Shown here piece by piece: positions 1-12,120 of a DNA stretch of 64,000 nt. Every line of letters begins with the position of its first letter. Positions within the stretch are counted from its first letter, which is position 1. Origin of the DNA: Pleurodeles waltl (taxonomy: Eukaryota > Chordata > Amphibia > Caudata > Salamandridae); NCBI RefSeq assembly GCF_031143425.1, contig NC_090445.1, forward strand, positions 1,578,928,049-1,578,992,048, read 5' to 3'. The position numbers were made by a program, and so were the translations under genes. The notes below the pieces were generated by a model that searched no databases, had not been told where the DNA came from, and saw nothing but the letters and a program-made list of their open reading frames with translations.

Positions 1-860
1 AGTATGGCTCAATAACTTATCTGTCTTTTTAGTTGCAATGCAATGGCCTCCCAAATTAGAGAACTCAGATAATAACTCAAGTGCATTAGTAATATTTATT
101 TATTTGTTATTAAAAATAGAACCACATAATTCATGCATAGTTTGAATTTACCCTTTCCTTTCAATGGTGCTTGATTAGCCAGGGCCAAAAACAAGACTAA
201 TTCAAGTGGTTCAAAGAATACATTAAAAAGCACAGGGGCTAGGAGGCTACCTGGTGGCTTCCAGAAGTTGAAAGTACTCTAAACTGATTTTAGCATTTAT
301 GATGATTGAATTGTATGCCCCGAAATATAATAATTTTATTATTCTCATAATGAATTTTGTCATGAAGGATTTTCCCAGTCTACTAAAGACACATCCCACC
401 ACACGAGATGGAAAGCCTTTTTGATGGTCAAGTAGGATTACTGCAGCAGGAATCGGTCCATAGATTATATGTGTGGCTATGTGGCTCTTGGGAATAGAAG
501 ATTCTAGTTTAGGTATATTAGTGTACATAATACCTGGGAAATTCTGCTAGCGGGAGGTTTCACAAGATTTTACAATCATTATATTTAAGGGTGTTATGGG
601 CAAATAAGAAGATGGTTTCCTCTTATCTGTAACTTCTCAGGTTTTAATACACTCACTAGAACTCCTATTTTAAAGAGGGTTGTGGCCTTCCTTCAGTAAA
701 CATATGTTTAAACATTGTCTTGAGGTGTTCAATTAATTGTGAGGCAGACATATTATAGCATTCAGTATGAAGATCATCAGCCCTACTAGCTTTACCAGTC
801 TTTAGATCGGATCTTTTACTTAAAATCTCTTCTTCAGAGAATGCATTGTCAGATTTTCAG
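1..860 (-). mobile_element. L1-type LINE reverse-transcriptase relic
   Basis: Read on the minus strand this is a decayed L1-like RT domain. The best open piece (528 to 247) contains ILLDHQKGFPSRVVG, which fits the L1 motif around the first catalytic aspartate (LDAEKAFD), followed by MRIIKLLYFGAYNSIIIN and EATR. The next codon is a stop, then PPSPCAF. This corresponds to the L1 signature RGTRQGCPLSPLLF with the Q codon changed to a stop. Further upstream on that strand (about 840-740) comes SEEEILSKRSDLKTGKASRA, matching the L1 segment before the RT palm. Stops and shifts lie between the pieces, so it is dead. The right end fades near 860 and the left end leaves the window. The family is assigned by motif only. 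Confidence 0.6.
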
Positions 861-1084
861 ATTGTTCTGTCAAAAGTTGCAAAACAATGTATTTAAATAA
901 TCAGAAATTAACTGAGTAGTAATCTATGAATCTGAGTAATCGACCTCAATGTAATGTTGTAAAAAGATAATGGCTATTTACTCCAGGGCCATACTACAAA
1001 CATTTCTGGGTTTATGATTTTGTGCACAATGATTTTGTGCATATAATAATTATGTGCAATAATATTAGAGACATGTGAGAGTCT

Positions 1085-3208
1085 TTCAATAGCTGGATCA
1101 CCAACAGCCTAGACGTTCTGCTGCCTCCCTCCATTAAAACTGAAGGTCGTCATAGGCAGAGCGCCCCTTGGTTCTCCCAGCACCTTCTCCATCTCAAAAG
1201 AGAATGTAGAAAATTGGAAAGGAGATGGCGGAAATCCTATGATGACACACTAAAACTAGGGTATAGGAAAGCCATCCAGTCCTATCATAATGAAATCAAA
1301 ATTGCCCAAACTGCGTATTATTCAGCAAAAATTGAGCTGCCATCAAATTCCCCTAAGGAGATTTTTCGGATATTCAGTGAAATGACTCAGCAACAGCAGG
1401 ACAAGGCACTACTGGATGCTTCCCAAGAGCATGTCAATAATCTGGCAATACATTTCCAACAGAAGGTACAAGACATCTATTCCACCCTCCCTATAGCCAC
1501 GGTCCAGGCCCAGGAGGTGGTGGAACCGAAGTCTTTGGTTCCCGCAATTCTTTCGGATTGTCTTCCAATATCTGAAGAAGTTGTGACCAAATACATTACA
1601 GCTATCAAATTAGGATCCCCTTTGGATCCCGCCCCACCGCAGGTTCTGACATTAGGCGCTCCAGTGACGGTACCTGCTAACACGAACCTCCTGAACGCTC
1701 CACTGTCTTCGAGGACAGTACCAGAGCAATGGAAACATGACATTGTGAAACCACTTTTTAAAAAAACTTGACGCCGCACAGCTTAGCAACTATAGACCTA
1801 TTTCGTTGCTACCTGTTCTCGCTAAAATGGTTGAAAAGCATGTAAATACTCAACTTTCCTGTTTTTTGGAGGACAATAATATCTCAGACACCACGCAAAT
1901 GGATTTTAGACCGCTCCATGGCACAGAGGCAGCTCTAATTGCTGTAACAGAAGAGGGTAGAAGGCGCATAGATAAGGGTCTGGACACTGCTTTCATCCTT
2001 CTGGACCTCAGCGCCACCTTTGACACAGTGGACCTGGATATACTACTGGGTAGGATACAAGAGATTGGAATATTAGGGCATGCTTTAGACTTGATTACAT
2101 CCTTTATTAAGGATAGATCTTATCAAGTTCTAGACAGATCATATTTTTCAAAGCATGTTAAAAACAGCTGTGGAGTGCCGCCAGGGTCCTCTCTTAGCCC
2201 CACTTTATTCAATATTTACATGCTACCGCTTGCAGAAATAGTCAAGCTTTTGGGCTGGAGTTGGTGTCATATGCAGATGACACACAGCTAGCAGCATCAT
2301 TATCCAATGATTCTACTGCAAATGGGCCAGCACCTGGCCCATGCCTTCAAGCGGTGGCAACATGGGTGTTCTTAAGAAAGCTGGAACTTAATGCTCATAA
2401 GGCGAAGTGATGATATTCGGAAATCACCCACAACTCAACTTTAATCCATCTATTGTGGAGAGTTTGTGAGACCTGCCACTCCCCAAAGCACTCATTAAGA
2501 GTCTGGGTGTATGGCTCGACCCACAACTATCTATGATGTATCAAGCCAATAAAGTCCCTGCCACCTCTTTTGGCCTCCTTAGGCTTTTAAGGAAGGTTTT
2601 TACAATCCTACCTTTAACAGCCAAAAGGATCATTATACAGGCCTTGATTGTTTTATGTCTGGAATATGGAAATGCTCTGTATATTGGAGCACCTGGATAT
2701 GTGATCAAAAAGTTGCAGGTAATTCAGAATGTGTCAGCCTGCCTGCTTTTAAATATATCTAGACGTCAATCAGTAAAAGCAGGAATTTCCTCTCTCCATT
2801 GGCTTCCGGTGGCCAAACGGATAGAATTTAAGACGCTGTGTTATATTCATAGAGCTCTACACAATAGAGGTCTGGCATTATTGCGCACACTGGCCTCCTT
2901 CTACTTACCGAGCAGGTCGTTTAGGTCCTCCACAGCATTTCTAGCGGTGACCCCTAGAGTGAAAAAGGTCAGATGGGGTGGAAGATCCCTGGCCTATCAG
3001 GGGGCAAAGTTGTGGAATTCCTTACCTATGAGCCCACGTAAGAACAGCCACGAACTAACTTTCTGGAAGCCCCAGAAAATCTGGCTGTTCAAAGCATAAT
3101 CCCCTCTTTTCCAGTTATTGACTACAAGTGTCCAAGCTCGTAGCACTGGGAGTTCTTCAGGTAGCCATGCACTATATAAATCTACATAACATAGCATAAC
3201 ATAACATT
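1085..3208 (+). mobile_element. 5'-truncated L2/CR1-like LINE
   Basis: This non-LTR retrotransposon fragment holds the region before the RT, the RT and the C-terminal part of ORF2, then a 3' tail. The 3' end has the L2-like sequence TAGCACTGGGAG, CAGGTAGCCATGCACTATA, then a short tail repeat of the ATAACATAGC type ending near 3,208. A homologous tail occurs again at about 22,230-22,312. The 5' end is lost near 1,085, as expected for LINE copies truncated during target-primed reverse transcription. Upstream is an L1 relic on the other strand. The clade (L2 versus CR1/Jockey group) is inferred from the RT and C-terminal motifs. Confidence 0.8.
1094..3099 (+). pseudogene. LINE ORF2 (reverse transcriptase), frameshifted
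   Basis: The translation starts inside ORF2 with WITNSLDVLLPPSIK and RRWRKSYDD, typical of the linker between endonuclease and RT. RT motifs follow: NYRPISLLPVLAKMVEK, ILLDLSATFDTVDL (first catalytic Asp; usual form LDLSAAFDTVDH), GVPPGSSLSPTLFNIYM, and YADD at 2,270-2,281. The C-terminal part has SLHWLPVAKRIEFK, GGRSLAYQGAKLWNSLP and a final WLFKA. Frame changes occur near 1,770 (in an A-run), between 2,220 and 2,265 (YADD is in another frame from the motif before it), and again between 2,290 and 2,520. It therefore cannot encode one protein. Catalytic residues are still readable, suggesting a moderately old copy. Confidence 0.8.
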
Positions 3209-3574
3209 TGGTTTCTAACCTTTGTCCCCTTTACAAGGCAAAGATAATATCTTTCCTACCGGTTCCCCATCTTTATAATTTATTTGTCCTGCAGTAGTTG
3301 CGCTGTAGATGGTCTGATGAATATAATATTCTTTTAAGTCACATTTTCCCTTCTTCCAGCTGATCATATCTTCCTGACTTTGTGATTTGAAATATCAGCT
3401 TTCTGTTTCCTTTGCATATGTTCCTTGCTTAATAAAAGAAAAAACCCTATTTTTTCTATGGTTGTATAAGATAGATTTGTTCCTATTTCCCAGCACCAAT
3501 TTTGTTAGGGAAACTTTGGCAGATTGTGTGGGGAATTTGCGCAGGGAAAAGGCTTCACAACTCAGAATGGGTGC
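3209..3574. other. no recognised feature
   Basis: AT-rich sequence between the LINE tail and the foldback element. Only short overlapping reading frames are present, without recognisable motifs. I see no gene, RNA or clear repeat. Confidence 0.5.
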
Positions 3575-3816
3575 AAACTGCAATTGTTTTGCGACCGTGT
3601 TCGCGTTCACAAAACAATCCTACATTGCACTGCGAGTTGTAATTAGGAAGGGAACACCCTTCCTGATTGCGAGTCGCAAACCCGTTTTGCGATTCGGTAA
3701 CCAGGTTACCGAATCGCAAAACGGGGTTTGTGCATCGCAATGTGCTTTTTGCACGTCGCAAACAGCCAAATTCACTGTTTGCAACATGCAAAAAGCTTAG
3801 TACATGTGGCCCAAAA
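3575..3816. mobile_element. palindromic foldback / MITE-like element
   Basis: Dense inverted repeats. A perfect palindrome has 22-bp arms at 3,681-3,702 and 3,704-3,725 around a single A. A second hairpin (arms 3,645-3,652 and 3,657-3,664, AGGAAGGG/CCCTTCCT) extends imperfectly to about 3,632-3,676. The word TCGCAAA and its complement TTTGCGA recur through the element. The right end, AGCTTAGTACATGTGGCCC (about 3,797-3,815), looks like a transposon terminus, but no matching left terminus was found, so the left limit is approximate. The reading frames here come from the palindrome and are not genes. Confidence 0.55.
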
Positions 3817-5673
3817 TTCCTGGACGAAAAGGTGAACGTATTCCATAGTAAGTTCTCAGTTATTCTCCATCTTTGCCCTTTTACCATTAAATATTTGCCG
3901 GTGCTGATCAGTGACAGAATTACTGTGCAGTTCTGCAATAATACTCTTTTCATTACAATGTATAGTATGTGTACTGGACTGCATACTGCACATTGTTACC
4001 ATTATTACAGTCATCTAAACGAGGCTCCTTCCGGACGTTTATGCATGTACTCCAGACAACTGTATTCTTTACTGCTTTGGCTTGTGCTAGTGTTCAATTT
4101 GTTAATCCACTTTTTACAAGTATTCAGGCATCCACGAACCATAGCAAATAAAACTTAACAGCCAAGTTTTGTACTTTCTACGTCCCATCTGAAACATCTG
4201 GAGCACATGGAAGTCTGAAAACTCCAAAGAACAACTTCAGCATGCAAGAAGCAGGGAGAAGTCATGCAGGCTCAAGATGTAGCTCAAGATGGAGCGCTGA
4301 TTGAACCATCATACAACTTAACGCTAAGCAACGTATGGTAATGTGAAGTAACATAGCATAACAGAGAGCATAACGTAGAATAATAAAACATGTGAAGAAG
4401 TCGCAAATCCTTTTCAGGAGTTTCAGAACATCCACTATGGTGCAGTTAATGGATGAGAAGCCAATTTGATATAAAAATATCATTCGTTCCAGCTCCCACG
4501 CAGCATAGTTAACTCCCCACCTGTACCGAGATATTCAAGGTCTGCACCAATATGTATATAGTCTCTCCCACCTTTCATGCTCTGTTAGTGCTCTCCTGGA
4601 CAGATGGGCACTGATTCATAGGTTGTACGACAGAATATTACAGAAAACCCGTCTGACAACAACATCGTGTTCAAAATATTGTTTACTAAAATACTGTTCC
4701 ATTAGGTGCAGGCTTTTAATTTTTACAGGGGGGGGGGCATATTTTAAGATGATATTAGATGATATGAAGGGCATTGTTGCCTAACTTTAATCTGCCAACT
4801 ATATTCTGGTACCAGCCCATCGCCAGCGCTTTGATCACACTTTTGCGAAGGGGCTGCAGTTTCTGAATCATGGCTCTGGCTGATGATCAAGACCTGCAGG
4901 TAGGTGGATGGCCAGAGAGCAGGAGCAGGAGCTACGCTCACGTTATCAGTCTGACTTAACAAATAATATTCGAGGCAGGCGGAAGAGGAAGACATACATT
5001 ATTAGCTACCGTCAAAGGCTATCTTCAATACCTTTTCAAGCAAGTGTTTATTACAGTGATATACGTGTGTTTAAATCACTTTGAAATACATTTTATATAG
5101 AATAATGTCTATAGGGTCAGAAAGCCTACTAAAAATAAATCACACCAGCAAATCACAAACATCACATGGTATATTGTAGCACTTTATTTAAAAACAACTG
5201 AAAGGTTTGCTGTGTATGCAGCTGGGGTGAAATAAAAAAGCAAACCCGGAGAACACTGGGTAGCTCTAGAGAAGACTAATTCCTTAGCTTTGTTTTGACA
5301 CTTTTGTTTATTGTGGTTAGAGGGTGCGGTGTAGTGTACCTCTGTGGAACTTTAAGGTTATGTTTACTTCATGATAGGAATTTGATAAAATATCAGCATG
5401 TAATTCCATGAATATTCCATACTGAATACGTGTACATGTAAGCATTACCAGAGATTCTGGTGTAAAACTCAAATCGGATGACTTTACTGTTTCCCCTGTC
5501 TGGGCCTAATGCTTGAGCAGTTTCTCTGTTGTGTTTATTCGTAAAACATCATACACTGTGGGCGTTTTGGGTTGCCTAAGTATGTCTGTATGGAGTTGCA
5601 CTGTGCTAGTGACACAAGCCTGATGCCTGTGATAGAACTTTAGATTATTCAGTGAGACACCACTTGGAGCCTG
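3817..5673. other. unassigned intergenic sequence
   Basis: No recognisable coding motifs, RNA genes or clear repeats. A G-run of nine lies near 4,729-4,737, and ATAACATAGCATAAC-like words occur near 4,350-4,380, possibly a decayed LINE tail. Short reading frames on both strands show no domain. Confidence 0.4.
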
Positions 5674-5843
5674 AGAGCCTGATTTAGATTTAGGTGCAAG
5701 TGTTACTCCATCACAAACGTGATGGCTATCCCTTCGGCATAAAAACAAATTTAATATACTCAATGGCACTTGTAATAAGGTGAACAGGACATTCGTCAAA
5801 TCTGTGATGGAGTAACTCATTTGCCAAGCTCTGAATGAGGCCC
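5674..5843. mobile_element. MITE, family A, copy 1 (about 170 bp)
   Basis: Imperfect terminal inverted repeats of about 57 bp. The left arm contains GTTACTCCATCACAAACGTG and the right arm contains its near complement around TGTGATGGAGTAAC. The outer ends read GAGCCTGATTTAGA on the left and CTGAATGAGGCC on the right. A second copy with the same core and nearly the same length lies at 11,387-11,554. There is no coding capacity. The superfamily is not determined. Confidence 0.6.
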
Positions 5844-6254
5844 TGAACCTGGGAGGAGGAAGTTGACTCGGAAATGAGCAGGAGATGCAGGCAGTCCAGC
5901 CCTGCCAGGCATCTTGAAAGGACCCAAGCCTAACGCAAATTCCAAGTGAGACTTTGGTTAAAACCCCACCCGGGGGCTCCTCAAAAGGAGCAAGCCAGGC
6001 TCCCACATTCATCAATTGTGGTGAAATCTCACTTACTTTACAAGAACTGGGCAAGAGATGGGCTCCCATATTAAATATTACATGATATTAAGTGACCTGT
6101 CTCAGGTACCGATAGCAGTGATGCAAGACTGATGTCACTTGTTCTGACCCTCAGCAGTCAGGTAGAACATGAGAATGTGCAGCAGGAATGCAGCGTGTGT
6201 AAACCTGTAGGTTAGTTGAGAAGCCATTCTGGCCCTCTAAGTTAGAATAGCCAG
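5844..6254. other. no recognised feature
   Basis: Single-copy-looking sequence between two small inverted-repeat elements. No gene or repeat is recognised. Confidence 0.4.
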
Positions 6255-6594
6255 ACTCGAAGCCTCACATTACAAGTGGGCCGTTCTTTCTCGATCCCTG
6301 TGCAAACTACCGTCACAGGTTTTGTTGTAGCTACCACATACTTTGCAATTTTCTCCAAGTAAATTTGTGCAAGGGAAACCTGCCGGCATACTGGGGAGAA
6401 TGCAGGGTAAATACTTGCACATGCAGATTTTGGTGTACAAAGCACAAAATCTGCATGTTATGCCACATTTTAAAAGACACAACTTGTAATAGGTAATAAT
6501 TATTGCATCTTTTAAATTCTGATATCCGAGGTATTGGACTTTAAAGGGTGCGATGATAATCGCCTTCCCACATGGATGACTCGTAATGAGGGCC
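6255..6594. mobile_element. possible small DNA transposon with central palindrome
   Basis: The left edge has CCTCACATTACAAGT and the right edge ACTCGTAATGAGGGCCC, whose complement GGGCCCTCATTACGAGT resembles both the left edge and the ends of the GGCCCTCATT elements further right. Near the middle is a perfect 14-bp inverted repeat, ACATGCAGATTTTG (6,419-6,432) and its complement (6,445-6,458), with a 12-nt loop. The arms outside the termini are not clearly complementary, so the assignment is tentative. Confidence 0.35.
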
Positions 6595-8789
6595 CTAATG
6601 AGAGCCTAAAAGTATGCTGGATACAGGCTTTACATCCCTACAACTGAGGATAGTTTCCAGAGCTACATACATACTGCCCTAATTTCATTTAGCTCGATCT
6701 CAGTCCCCTCTGTCAGAATAGCAGGAGAGTCCTGGAGGGTATGTTTCAGTCATCTGTAAGGTGACAGGAATGCCCTGAGCTAACGTGGATCTGAAAGTGA
6801 GAGTAAAAGTCAGCTTTTTAAAGAAAGAAGCTGGTCTTTGAAGGAGGGGAATAATGTTGTTATGAATCATTTGTATAATGTCCAGCTCTGGTTACATTTA
6901 AACACCATAATGCAAAATACGTATTTTTACAGCTTCTAGGCCTTAGCAGTTTAACACTGTCCTGATAACGAACTATAAGAAAAAACAGAAACGTGTGAGC
7001 CCCATGTAGCTCTTGTGGACCACAGACTTTCTAAGAAACAGGAAAGAGCAAAAAAGTTCAACAGTCTGAACTTAAAGTAAACTTGATGCTTTTGACTGTT
7101 TCCTTTTTTGGTCTAATGAATGGTAGACTTCTGAGTCCCAGGTTCAGACTGGGTTGAGTCATTAGTTCAGTTTCCATTGAAGGCTGACCTTGTCTAGCAC
7201 GTGGTGAGACATGACTAGGAGGAGGTGCTGAAGAACATGAAAGGTCACTCGTGTACATACATATAAACTGGTTTCTCCCCAGTTAATCGGTTTCACCCTG
7301 ACTAGGGAAGAGCTGCCAAGTTTCTGTTTGCTTATGTGTGGCATTTCCATGTTTGCGGAATGCTTAAGTAAGACCTTTTAAAGCCTTATCTGTGACACTT
7401 TGAGTGACACTTTATGGTGAATGGACTGCAGTTATGTTTTCGCAAATAGATTATTCGCTTTTATTGAACGTAATGGATGTAATGGTATAGAATATGCAGT
7501 TCAGATGGAACAAAGCTCTATTCAGTGTAGTGCCAAATCAGTACACAATATATGGGAGTATTAGACACATGTGAAGGTTGCACTGGTATGTCAGACCTGC
7601 AGGCACAATACAGTGAATTCTGTAAGTCATAGGCAGGCAAAATATGCATAATATGAAATTGGATGCCTGGTACCAATACTACGGATACTTCATACTCTGC
7701 TCTGCTTCAGTGCAGTCTGTCAAGAGTAAGACACAGGTGAAGAGTACAAGGACAATTCATAGCATCAGGGCACCACAGCCTGGCTCCAGGCACCATGGAC
7801 AGACAAACCTGACACAGAGTCTCCTGACATTGCTACTACCCTGAGCTCTTATGTATGTGTGAGAGACAGACCAAAATGTTGGAGGAGCACAGGGTCAGCT
7901 ACGGCACTCAAAATACTCCCTATACCACACCGATGTCACCTTCTGCACCCTGGCCCCAGCTGCCTAGCAAATATTATTATTGGAATACATGACTCCTTCC
8001 CTTCACTGTCAGCGTACCATGTGCATCCAATCCTGTTGCTTTTATACTTTGCATTCTGGCACTTGTAGTGCCACCTTCATAATATGAAACACAATCTACA
8101 AATATGAGAATAAAAAATTAAAAAGGGTGCTGAAGAGTAACTTATGCCAATCATGCATTCTCTGTTGTGCTCTAGAAAGCTGAAATGGATGTGCTTCTGT
8201 TTATCATGATGTGCATCTAGAGTAATTCAGTGAAGTTCTGCCTCAGACTGTACAGTGTCTTACTGTGAAATGCAGTCTGATGATTTACATTTGTACCCAT
8301 CTAAGAAAACATTGACACCCCTGCTACCAACAACCAGTGGCAAGGCTTGTAGAGATTGGTTGCTGCACAGAAAGCTTAAAAGCCTGCTTTGCTAAATCCC
8401 CCTTTCATATAATTCAACCTATGTATCCTATGAGGCCGAGTTTATCCAGGATCATTTGCTCTGCCCCTTGCCATCCAGAGCTCAGTGTTTCAACCACAGA
8501 AGATTTAGCCTTAAACCCCAACATTTGGTGGTGTGCACCAGTCACAATCCTCCAATTTTGCGAAGAAATGCGAATTCAGGAGGAGGTGATGGGTGGCTTG
8601 TTCTCAACGCAGTACCAAATGTGAAGAAGTTACACCACTGGATTTGGCTCAGATTTTAGAGCTTCTTACTGGAATTGAAGGAATCTCAACTACCACCTCT
8701 AATAAAACATCTATACTGATGGACAGCAAGAGAACTAAAGTAGTAGGTGTGAGGTGACTTTCACACAAATTGAGAAATATGGATGTTGT
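6595..8789. other. unassigned intergenic sequence
   Basis: Mixed-composition sequence without recognisable coding motifs, tandem repeats or termini. Short reading frames on both strands (for example 8,337-8,624 plus and 8,649-8,921 minus) show no known domain and no codon pattern that persuades me they are genes. Confidence 0.4.
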
Positions 8790-11284
8790 GAGAAAGAGCC
8801 TCTTTTGACATGGTAGCCCACGATTGTTACCTGGAAAATGATGAGGTTTCAAACTGTAAGTGCCCTGGACCCCTGCTAAACAGGTTCCCAGGGCCAGATC
8901 TTTTTCCCCAAAATTAGACAATGTTTGGCACTTCAGATCCTTCTAAGTCGCTAGTAAATGGTTCCCCTGGTACCTACAGCACGGGTACTGAAGAGGGCTC
9001 CCCAGAGCAGCAGCACCAATAGTGCCACTGTGAGTGGCCCCGCACCAGCCTTATGTAGACTGCCATTGCCAGTGCATGACAAGATGTACTTAAATGTGCA
9101 AACTCGGCCTGGCACTCACCAGGAGTGCCCTGTCCAGTAACACTGCCTGCAATATAGGTAAGTCATCCCTCTGGCAGGCCTTCCAGCCCTAGGTCAGGGT
9201 GCACTATAACGCATGTGAGGGCATTTGTGAGCATGAGCCAATATGCCCCTACTGTGTCTTTACAAAACTTTAAGACATAGTAAGTGCACATGGAAATCAT
9301 AGCACATACATGTGCTGGACACTAGTCATTACGAGCTCCCCAGCTACATGGTGGCCTCTGTGAATGCTGGGTTGTTTGGTATCAAACAACTCAGAATCAT
9401 AAACCCACACTGATGCTAGTGTTAGATTTATTATAAAGTGTACCCAGAGGGCAACTTAGAGGTGCCCCATGCAAAACCTACCTGCCCTGGTATGGTTGCT
9501 GACTGGTCTTAGCCAGCTTGCCATCAGCAGACAGAAGTCTGGACTCCTGGGGTGAGAGCCTCTGCTCCCAGGAGCCAGAACCCAAAGCCTTTCCGTACAC
9601 CTCCTCCCCTAGACAGGCACCCTGCACCAGCAGTCTGCTTCCAAGAGTTTACCGCCTTTGAAATCTGACCTCTGCTGTTAGCAACAGATGGCTACCCAAT
9701 GGTTTTTCCCCCCCTTTGAGTGGGAAAACCTGTGGTAAAACATAGACAGATTAGGAGGAGTGGCCACCCTCAGCCTGTACCACCACTCAGGTGTGGCAGT
9801 CGAGGTGACTACTCCATTTCATTTTCTTCCATCTTGGATGGTAGGAAAATAGGCAATCAAGGTACGGGATGTGACCTTTTCACAGAGCAAGTAGTCACTT
9901 ATTGGGTGTAGCCACCCTTTGGTAGGTGGCCCATTGGTCAGTACCAGGTACTCTCCCTAATGCCTAATAAATGCACTATTTAGTAGGCCTCCTTAGACCT
10001 ACAGATCAGGTTCAACAGACATAAGAAAACAAGGAACAAAGAAGACCGGAGGCATGAGAAACGTCCTGCTGCTAGAAGAAAAAGGTGCAAAACCCTGCCT
10101 GTTGCTCCAAGGACTCGACAATTGCCTCTGAGGTGTCGCCTGCAAACCTGAATGACTCTACAAACCCCCAGAGCACCTCCAGCCTTCTGAAAATCGCCAA
10201 GAACCTACCTCAGAGTGAAGGTATCACTTTCCAGAAACCTACAAGCAAGAAACCAGTAAAGTCCAGTTCACTGACCGGCCACTGACCAACAAAAGGGACA
10301 CAACAACACAACCAAAATCCTTACGACATACCCGGAGGAAAAAAAACTACCAGTGTGCCAAGTTTGGTGGCACTGCGGCTTTCGTGGTCTGAGACATACT
10401 ATTACCCTGGGTTTTGAACCCTTACTTCAGACACTCAGTCCACGCCAGACACCCAAAAACCCAGATGCAAGCACTAGTCAAGGGACTTCAGTACACCCAA
10501 GAACCACCCCCAGAGTGACCCTTTTGACCTGAAATCTACCCTCCAAGTGACCTGCACCTGGCTCCAAGGACTCTCTAATGCGCACCTCTTGGATGACCTA
10601 TCTACACTGCACCCAGCCTCCCTGTCCCCTGCATCAGAAAACAGCTGTGCTCTAGGGGTCCCTACCCCCTTGCAACCTCTACACTCCAAGGAGACCCACC
10701 AGACTTATCTTTAAGTCCATCTGTGCAGTATGTTTCCAAGGGGTCCCCATCTCCATTTTGCACCAGCTCCAAGACTTTCAGCCACTGCTCCCGCTTGAAC
10801 CAGGAATGCCCAAACTTCTCTGGCTGGCCCGTAGGACATCTCAGCTACCTTGACCTAAAAATAGAAGGTGACACTTGTGAGAGTATTGCCTTTTTTTATA
10901 TGCAATTTAAAGTTTTTCCCATTCATTCCTATGGTGTGTAATTACGCACAAAAAGGATATATTTTCTCAAATTTGGAAAATCATAACAAAAGAAGTACCT
11001 GTCATATATCGATGAGCTTGGTCTTAAATGTTTTGAAAAAATCTGAAGTAATTTTGTAAATTGGTCTTGAGTTATTTTTCCAAGTGTTGACATTTATAGA
11101 TACTGTGAGTACAACAAATGCTTAGCACATCTCCAGGATAAGCCTAACTGCTCGCCCACACTACCACAAAAGCAGAGCATTAGTTGGTCTGCTTTTTACA
11201 TCTGGATGCCAAGGTGGGGTTGCTTGGACTCTCTGCACAGTGCACATCTTTTTCGTACACTGTATAGAGAGCCAGCTTCCTACA
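8790..11284 (+). mobile_element. diffuse interspersed repeat with terminus at 11,284
   Basis: This GC-richer block differs from its AT-rich surroundings. It has a low-complexity, CCAGAACC/CTCCAAG-rich middle and an apparent terminus GAGAGCCAGCTTCCTACA at 11,267-11,284, which looks like a transposon end. I found no complementary TGTAGGAAGC start, so the element is either 5'-truncated or wrongly delimited; the left limit is a guess from composition. No transposase motif is visible. Superfamily unknown. Confidence 0.3.
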
Positions 11285-11386
11285 GATGTGCCCTAATGGC
11301 CAGAGCTGCTGACTTTAGATCTGGAAAACCATGACTGATTCCATGCATTGGATCAACATCCTTTGATTTTGGGCAAATTACTTGGG

Positions 11387-11554
11387 GTATGATTTAGGGT
11401 TTGGCAAATCAGATTACTCAGTCACAAACATGATTGATATCCCATCCACCATGATACGATTCTATTATATCATATGGAACTTGTAATACGGAGGACGTGA
11501 TATCCGTCATGTTTGTGACGGAGTAACCCCTCCATCAAACTTTACATCAGGTCC
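11387..11554. mobile_element. MITE, family A, copy 2 (about 168 bp)
   Basis: Same architecture as the element at 5,674-5,843. The left arm has TTACTCAGTCACAAACATGA and the right arm has CATGTTTGTGACGGAGTAAC. Outer ends are TATGATTTAGGGTTTGGC on the left and a complementary-like CATCAGGTCC on the right. The inner GATATCC motif is also mirrored. It is non-coding. Confidence 0.65.
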
Positions 11555-11680
11555 TTAGTCTCCATCTGTGGTTATAACAAACTAAATTTTACCTTGTATA
11601 ATGTAATCTGTTGCTCATGCAAAGAGCTCCAATGCATTTGAGCTGTGTTTGTGCTGTATAAAGGTGATATACATATGTAT

Positions 11681-12120
11681 ACTTACTGAAAAAAACAAAG
11701 GTTACAGGGATGTTATAGTTAGGAAATAGATCAGAAGCAGTGCATCAGGGGGCGCAAGTTATAGTTAGCTGAGGTAAGTATAACTGCTAGATTTCTCTGG
11801 CTTTGTACATGTCGAAAGTCAGGGAACTATAACGTCCCTGTGACCTTTGCTTCTTTCAGGGAATTTCTAAGGTTTTTTAATTCTATTTCCTAACTATAAT
11901 GTCCATGTAACCGTTGCTTTTTTCAGTGAGTTTCCAATTTTTTTAAAATACTATTTCCTAACTATAACAACCCTATAACCTTTTTTGTTCAAGTGAATTT
12001 CTATGTTTTTTAAAAATTCTATTTGCTAACTATAGAGTCTCTGTGACATTTGGCTTTCTTATTGAATTTCTAAACTTTTTAAAAAATGTATTAACTAACT
12101 GTAACCTGAAACTTTTGCTT
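11681..12120 (+). repeat. 68-bp tandem repeat with one inverted copy
   Basis: The anchor AACTATAAC (with variants) recurs at 11,825, 11,892, 11,960, 12,028 and 12,097, giving a period of 67-69 bp. Each unit then has a CCTGTAACCTTTG-like stretch, a TTTTTCAGTGAATTTC stretch and a T-rich run. At 11,681-11,730 the same unit occurs in reverse complement (GTTACAGGGATGTTATAGTT), about 95 bp before the direct array. This looks like a small inverted duplication joined to a tandem expansion. Confidence 0.7.

Noticed and set aside
3387..4158. Overlapping frames of 130-160 codons on both strands
   Set aside because: They span the palindromic foldback element, so both strands read similarly. No domain is recognisable.
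5506..6069. 187-codon minus-strand frame
   Set aside because: It crosses a MITE and flanking sequence and shows no recognisable domain or conserved motif. A chance frame is more likely.
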